Source: an uncultured Succinatimonas sp. | GTDB lineage: Bacteria; Pseudomonadota; Gammaproteobacteria; Enterobacterales; Succinivibrionaceae | NCBI RefSeq assembly: GCF_905203285.1 | Contig: NZ_CAJKVK010000031.1 | Location: forward strand, 1 to 20,383 | Direction of reading: 5' to 3' | Length of the DNA: 20,383 nt | In this document: one piece after another, positions 16,094-20,383 of the stretch | How the letters are laid out: every line of letters begins with the position of its first letter | Position numbering within the stretch: position 1 is the stretch's first letter | The notes under the pieces: model-generated | Told to the model about the DNA's origin: nothing | Databases searched by the model: none | The model's input: the letters and a program-made list of their open reading frames with translations, nothing else | Program-made: the position numbers and the translations under genes

Positions 16094-17719
16094 TTGTTAA
16101 AAAGCTATGTAGCGCAGGTAAAAAAGCAACTTTTGATTTACAGTGTCTTTATTGCACTAGATGCTCTTTTATGTGCTGTTTTTTATGCTCTTATTGCCAA
16201 TGCTGTCGGTAACTATCTGTTTTCTATCAATTATGCACAGCTTAGTGATTGTTTGTTTATTGCTCTTGTAGTTGTCTTTGTGCGTTTTGCAGTAAAAGCG
16301 GTTCTTTCCGGTTTAAAAAGTAAGCTTCACTATAAGATAGAGGAAGCTATAAGAAGGGATTTGATTGTAAGGATTTTTGAAGAAAATCCCTTGAGTGTGC
16401 AATTAAAATCTTCTTTAAACACCTTGGTTCTTAATGCGGTATCAGATATTGTTCCGTATTTTACCGGTTATTTGCCGGCTATCAGGGCAGCGATAATCGT
16501 TCCGGTTGTTTTATGGGGAGCAATATTATCCGTAAGTCCTATTTCGGCTGTAATTTTGCTGATAATTACACCTCTTATTCCGCTTTTTATGTTTTTTATA
16601 GGAAAAGGTACGCAGAAATTAAACGATAGACAGTGGGCACAGATATCAAGATTAAATCAGCGCTTTCAGGAAGCCGTGAGTCAGATTAATGTCTTAAAGT
16701 TATTTAATCTTGAAAGAAAGGAAGTTAAAAATATTAAGTTTATGACAAGACGCTGGCGTCTTGAGACACTGCAAATTTTAAAAGTAGCATTCCTTTCAGC
16801 TTTGGCTTTAGAGTTTTTTTGTACTGTAGGTATTGCATTTTGTGCCGTCACTTTAGGTTTTTCAATATATGAAAAAGGATTTGATTACAGGTACGCACTA
16901 TTTGTGCTTTTATGCGCTCCTGAATATTTTTTGCCGCTTAGAAATTTAGGTCAAAGTTATCATATAAAAATAAACGCTTTTGCAGCGGTAAAACAGCTTG
17001 CCTATTGGTTTGATAAAAAAGAATCTTTACAAGTAAGCAGTAAAAAAACGCTGCTTTTAAATCTTACGCATGCTCCTTTTTCCTTTGCTTTAAATAAGGT
17101 TACGCTTGTGTATCCTGACGGAAGAGTTGGAGTTAAGGATTTAAGTTTAAAAATAAAAGCAGGGAAAACAACAGCATTAATCGGCGCTTCAGGATCCGGT
17201 AAAAGTACGGTTCTTAAAGCGTTATGCGGATTTTTAAAACCTCAGAAAGGTGAAATTTTCATTAATGACGTAAGTTATGACACTTTTGATACTAAAGATC
17301 TTATAAATCATATAGCGTATATACCGCAGCGGCCGAAGCTTTTTTATGGGACGCTTTTTGATAACTTAAGCATGGAACGAAGCGATATTACTCAAAAGCA
17401 TGTAACAGATCTATTAAATAAATTGAACATAAAAGATTTTGTTAATAATTTTCCAGGTGGCTTTGATTATATGTTAGGTGATGACGGCAAAAGAATATCA
17501 GGAGGTCAAGCTCGCATCATTTCATTGGTAAGAGCGCTGTTAACGGATAAAGATATTTTTTTATTTGACGAACCGACATCAAGTCTTGACGAAGATCTTG
17601 AGCTTAAGGTTTTGGACGGCTTTTTTACTAATTTTCCTCATAAAACCGTAATAATTGCGGCACATCGGACTAGTCTTATTAAGTATGCAGATGAGGTGAT
17701 CTCTCTTGACGGAAGATAA
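16094..17719 (+). CDS. cydD: CydDC exporter subunit CydD (TTG start)
   Basis: CydD and CydC form a heterodimeric ABC exporter needed to assemble cytochrome bd; it is described as moving cysteine/glutathione, and haem binding has been reported. Residues 1-~300 are a six-helix membrane domain. The ATPase domain has the P-loop GASGSGKS (364-371), Q-loop PQRPKLFYGT, signature ISGGQ (468-472), Walker B IFLFDEP (488-494) and the switch His (H524 in AAHR). The TTG at 16094 follows AGGGAA by seven bases. The 541 residues end about 17 after the switch His, while E. coli CydD has 588, so the usual C-terminal tail is missing. It overlaps cydC by 14 bases. Confidence 0.93.
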   Translation: MLKSYVAQVKKQLLIYSVFIALDALLCAVFYALIANAVGNYLFSINYAQLSDCLFIALVVVFVRFAVKAVLSGLKSKLHYKIEEAIRRDLIVRIFEENPLSVQLKSSLNTLVLNAVSDIVPYFTGYLPAIRAAIIVPVVLWGAILSVSPISAVILLIITPLIPLFMFFIGKGTQKLNDRQWAQISRLNQRFQEAVSQINVLKLFNLERKEVKNIKFMTRRWRLETLQILKVAFLSALALEFFCTVGIAFCAVTLGFSIYEKGFDYRYALFVLLCAPEYFLPLRNLGQSYHIKINAFAAVKQLAYWFDKKESLQVSSKKTLLLNLTHAPFSFALNKVTLVYPDGRVGVKDLSLKIKAGKTTALIGASGSGKSTVLKALCGFLKPQKGEIFINDVSYDTFDTKDLINHIAYIPQRPKLFYGTLFDNLSMERSDITQKHVTDLLNKLNIKDFVNNFPGGFDYMLGDDGKRISGGQARIISLVRALLTDKDIFLFDEPTSSLDEDLELKVLDGFFTNFPHKTVIIAAHRTSLIKYADEVISLDGR

Positions 17720-19340
17720 GCTTACGTTAAAAAAACTCTTATCCTTTGAACTTAAGTCGGTCATTCTGGGGGTGCTGATTGCGGTTGCTGCGGCGGTGTC
17801 ATCCGTTGCTCTTATGGGAAGTGCCGCATGGTTTTTAAGTGCTATGGGAATTGCGGGCGCGACCGGCATGTTAATCAATATTTTTATTCCGTCTGCACTT
17901 ATAAGAATGTTTGCTTTAAGCCGTACCGTTTTTAGGTATTTGGAGCGTTTAATAACGCATAACGCTACTTTTAAAATAATCGCGGGATTAAGAACGTATT
18001 TATTTGAGCGTATTTTGCAGATTGAGTTTAAAGAAGCTTTAAATTTAAAAAAATCTGACTGTGAAAGACGTTTTAGGGAAAACTCCATGCGTCTTGAATA
18101 CGCTTTTTTAAGGGATGCCCTGCCTAAACTGCTTGCACTTATTATTTGTACTGCAGCGGTGTTGTTCATAGGCATTTTTGATTTTCTCTTAGCTTTTTAT
18201 TTAGCCTGCTTAATTTTTATCTGTGCTGTGCTGATCCCTTGGTTATTTACATATTTTATGCGCTATAAGACACTCTCTTTGTCTGCTGACTTAAGCGCAT
18301 TAAATGACGGTGCGGTAAAAGTAGGAGAAGGACTTACAGATTTAATCTTAAATCATGCTGATAAAAAATTAAAAACTGATTTGTTGGTGTTAAATGACAG
18401 GATTTGCAAAGTAAGGGCTTTTTTTACATTAGTAGAAGATACGCTTTTAAACATTACTTATTTAGTGTCTGCCATCGCTTTAATTTTATCTTTATATCTT
18501 ATGGCTCCTTATTATGCACAAGGAAAAGTAAGCGGTGCCTGTTATGTCCTTTTAGGGATCATTTCTTTTTCCATGTTTGAGGCGGTTTTTCCTTTAGCTT
18601 TGAGTTTTACTAAATTTTCTGAAGTAAAACATGCATTTAATGAAATTAATGCCCTGATGAATTTGCCAAAAGATCAAAAAGAACAAGGAAAAGAATTTAA
18701 TGAAAGTTTACAAAGCATTACTTTTAATAATGTGAGTTTTACCTATAGTAAAGAATCGCCGTTACTTATTAATAAATTTTCAGCATCATTTGTTAACAGT
18801 AAAAATTATGCTTTGTGTGCAGATGTCGGCAGCGGAAAAACAACACTTGTTTATTTGATGACGTCTTTGCTTAAGGATTACAGCGGAACAATTTTATTAA
18901 ACGAAAAAGATTTAAAGAGTTTTTCAGGAAGCAGCGTACGTAAGTGTTTTAGTGTTGCACCGCAAAGCAATGATTTCTTTTCGGGTACGATTTTGGATTC
19001 GTTTAAGGAAGTAAATCCTCACATAGATGAAAACAGTATTTTTAAAGTGCTTGATGAAGTGGAGCTTACTGATTTTGTAAAAAACCTGCCTTTAGGCATT
19101 CATCAGTTTTTGGGTAATAACGGGCTCCTGCTTTCAGGCGGGCAAGCGCGGCGTTTGGTTTTAGCACGTGCTTTATGCCGTAATTGTGATTTCTTGATTT
19201 TGGATGAGCCGGGCGAAGGGCTTGATGTTATTCAGGAGCAAAGAATATTAAAACGTATTTTATGTTCAAGAAAAGGAGTAATTTTAATCAGCCATAAAGG
19301 TGCGGGATTAAATTTTTGTGATGAAATAATACGTATTTAG
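17706..19340 (+). CDS. cydC: CydDC exporter subunit CydC (TTG start)
   Basis: Partner of CydD. The N-terminal membrane domain carries the CydC-type pattern SAAWFLSAMGIAGATG (39-54) and SRTVFRYLERLITHNATF (72-89), which tells it from CydD. The ATPase domain has a P-loop with Ala first, ADVGSGKT (372-379), Q-loop PQSNDFFSGT, signature LSGGQ (476-480), Walker B LILDEP (497-502) with DEPGEGLD, and the switch His H530. The TTG at 17706 lies inside the end of cydD with GAGG at 17693-17696. At 544 residues (E. coli 573) it stops 14 residues after the switch His, lacking the tail seen in E. coli, just as CydD does. Confidence 0.93.
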   Translation: MTEDKLTLKKLLSFELKSVILGVLIAVAAAVSSVALMGSAAWFLSAMGIAGATGMLINIFIPSALIRMFALSRTVFRYLERLITHNATFKIIAGLRTYLFERILQIEFKEALNLKKSDCERRFRENSMRLEYAFLRDALPKLLALIICTAAVLFIGIFDFLLAFYLACLIFICAVLIPWLFTYFMRYKTLSLSADLSALNDGAVKVGEGLTDLILNHADKKLKTDLLVLNDRICKVRAFFTLVEDTLLNITYLVSAIALILSLYLMAPYYAQGKVSGACYVLLGIISFSMFEAVFPLALSFTKFSEVKHAFNEINALMNLPKDQKEQGKEFNESLQSITFNNVSFTYSKESPLLINKFSASFVNSKNYALCADVGSGKTTLVYLMTSLLKDYSGTILLNEKDLKSFSGSSVRKCFSVAPQSNDFFSGTILDSFKEVNPHIDENSIFKVLDEVELTDFVKNLPLGIHQFLGNNGLLLSGGQARRLVLARALCRNCDFLILDEPGEGLDVIQEQRILKRILCSRKGVILISHKGAGLNFCDEIIRI

Positions 19341-19405
19341 GAATACAATTTTAAGCATAGATCACAAAATACTAAATATAGTGTACCAGCGTTTATCAAG
19401 GTTAT
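19341..19405 (+). promoter_or_regulatory. Short region upstream of rpoH
   Basis: Only 65 bases separate cydC from rpoH. A weak promoter can be drawn: TTAAGC (19351-19356), 16 bases, TAAATA (19373-19378). AAGG lies shortly before the rpoH ATG. There is no strong terminator after cydC, so rpoH may also be read from the cyd operon. Confidence 0.3.
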
Positions 19406-20293
19406 ATGACAAAAGACAAAGAGGAATTAAGTCCTAATAATCTCCCTGCTCCGGTGGGAAATATTGATGCTTATGTTAAAGCTATCAATAAATTTCCTAT
19501 GCTTGAAGAGGAAGACGAAAGGACTCTTGCCAAACGACTGCGTGACTATGGAGATTTGGACGCGGCAAGAAAACTCGTTTTATCTCATTTGCGTCTTGTT
19601 GTCAGTATTGCCAGGGGTTACTTGGGGTATGGTCTGCCTATATCCGATTTGATCCAGGAAGGAAATATCGGTTTGATGAAAGCCGTGAAGCATTTTGATC
19701 CTGATGTCGGAGGGCGCCTTGCGGCTTTTGCCGTGCATTGGATAAAAGCTGAAATTCATGATTACGTTATAAAAAATTGGCGCGTGGTAAAAGTAGCTAC
19801 CACTAAAGCTCAGCGTAAACTCTTTTTTAAGTTAAGACAAAACAAACAGCGCCTTGGATGGTTTTCAGATTCCGAGCGTAATAAGGTAGCTGATGATTTG
19901 GGTGTAAGCGCAGACGACGTTGCAGAAATGGAAACCCGTCTTGCCGGGCAGGATATCGGTTTTGACGCAGACAGTGACGATGATTCTGATAAAGGATCAA
20001 CCTTTGCGCCCAGTGCCTATCTTGAAGATGAAAATTCAAACTTTGCCAGTGCTTTTGAAAATATAGATTATGAAAACTATGAGTTGTCTTCGCTTAGAAA
20101 AGCTCTTGATTCTTTAGATGAAAGATCGCGCTTTATTATTCAAAGACGCTGGCTTGATGAAAATAAAGCTACGCTGCAGGAGCTTTCTGAAAAGCTTAAT
20201 GTTTCAATTGAACGCGTAAGACAAATTGAAAACCAGGCGTTAAAGAAGATTAAGGGAAATATTCTTGCCGATAAGAATATTATTGACGTGTGA
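19406..20293 (+). CDS. rpoH: RNA polymerase sigma-32 factor RpoH
   Basis: Heat-shock sigma factor directing RNA polymerase to chaperone and protease genes. Region 1.2-like PVGNIDAYVKAINKFPML, region 2 (SHLRLVVSIARGYLGYGLP, DLIQEGNIGLMKAVKHFDP, FAVHWIKAEIHDYVIKNWR), the RpoH box QRKLFFKLR, which is used in regulation of sigma-32 turnover, and region 4 (LDERSRFIIQRRWLDE, TLQELSEKLNVSIERVRQIE) are all present. The 295 residues compare with 284 in E. coli; the extra residues are mainly at the N-terminus. An acidic stretch (DADSDDDSD) links regions 3 and 4, as in E. coli. The ftsE-ftsX pair that usually precedes rpoH is absent. Confidence 0.98.
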   Translation: MTKDKEELSPNNLPAPVGNIDAYVKAINKFPMLEEEDERTLAKRLRDYGDLDAARKLVLSHLRLVVSIARGYLGYGLPISDLIQEGNIGLMKAVKHFDPDVGGRLAAFAVHWIKAEIHDYVIKNWRVVKVATTKAQRKLFFKLRQNKQRLGWFSDSERNKVADDLGVSADDVAEMETRLAGQDIGFDADSDDDSDKGSTFAPSAYLEDENSNFASAFENIDYENYELSSLRKALDSLDERSRFIIQRRWLDENKATLQELSEKLNVSIERVRQIENQALKKIKGNILADKNIIDV

Positions 20294-20324
20294 TTATTTT
20301 GAAAATTTAGTTTTTGAAATATTA

Positions 20325-20353
20325 AAAGGGCAGCTTTTAAAGCTGCCCTTTAT
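20325..20353. terminator. Terminator after rpoH
   Basis: AAAGGGCAGC (20325-20334) pairs perfectly with GCTGCCCTTT (20342-20351). Two further inner T-A pairs leave a three-base loop. The A-run on one side and T-run on the other could stop transcription in both directions, although the T-run is short. Confidence 0.85.
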
Positions 20354-20383
20354 CCCCAAACTCTGCTGTTCTAGATAAAAATA

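Noticed and set aside
17579..18175. Minus-strand frame of 198 codons over cydD/cydC
   Set aside because: It lies wholly opposite two clear ABC exporter genes, shows no domain pattern and has no binding site; it is a shadow of the AT-rich coding sequence.
19333..19346. Hairpin GTATT/AATAC at the end of cydC as a terminator
   Set aside because: The stem has only five mostly A-T pairs and a short T-run, so it is too weak to call.

Overview
The window looks like chromosome from an AT-rich gammaproteobacterium, probably in the Aeromonadales/Succinivibrionaceae neighbourhood. The reasons are that the F1Fo ATP synthase subunits resemble the Escherichia coli ones almost residue for residue, that a typical sigma-32 with an intact RpoH box is present, and that rsmD and ftsY are divergent neighbours with rpoH further on. 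The family-level placement is inference from gene content and base composition, not from a search.

Layout. (1) 1-7257: an H+-type ATP synthase operon, atpI (cut by the window start)-atpB-E-F-H-A-G-D-C, ending in a hairpin terminator shared with the convergent rsmD. A 322-base gene-free gap with a good sigma-70-like promoter and several dyads separates atpI from atpB. (2) 7256-9462: rsmD on the minus strand and ftsY on the plus strand, diverging from a 107-base region. (3) 9514-13178: an outer-membrane TonB-dependent receptor on the plus strand meets a minus-strand exbB-exbD-tonB operon; the two facing stop codons interlock. (4) 13273-19340: a tightly packed cytochrome bd operon, cydA-cydB-cydX-cydD-cydC, including a 33-residue CydX. 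(5) 19406-20293: rpoH, followed by a strong hairpin terminator.

How the genes fit together: the cytochrome bd oxidase, with its CydDC assembly exporter, builds a proton gradient. The ATP synthase exchanges that gradient with ATP, and the ExbB-ExbD-TonB complex spends it to drive uptake through the outer-membrane receptor. RsmD, FtsY and RpoH are housekeeping functions in ribosome modification, membrane protein targeting and heat-shock transcription.

The most notable observations are: the classical ftsY-ftsE-ftsX-rpoH order is broken, with ftsEX missing from its usual place and a roughly 9.9 kb TonB/cytochrome-bd block there instead; AtpB carries an extra periplasmic segment of about 46 residues with four regularly spaced cysteines; CydB has Asn where the family almost always has Asp in its first motif; and TonB has no His in its transmembrane anchor. 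I found no CRISPR array, insertion sequence, tRNA or rRNA. Nothing here is clearly a new defence or mobile system.
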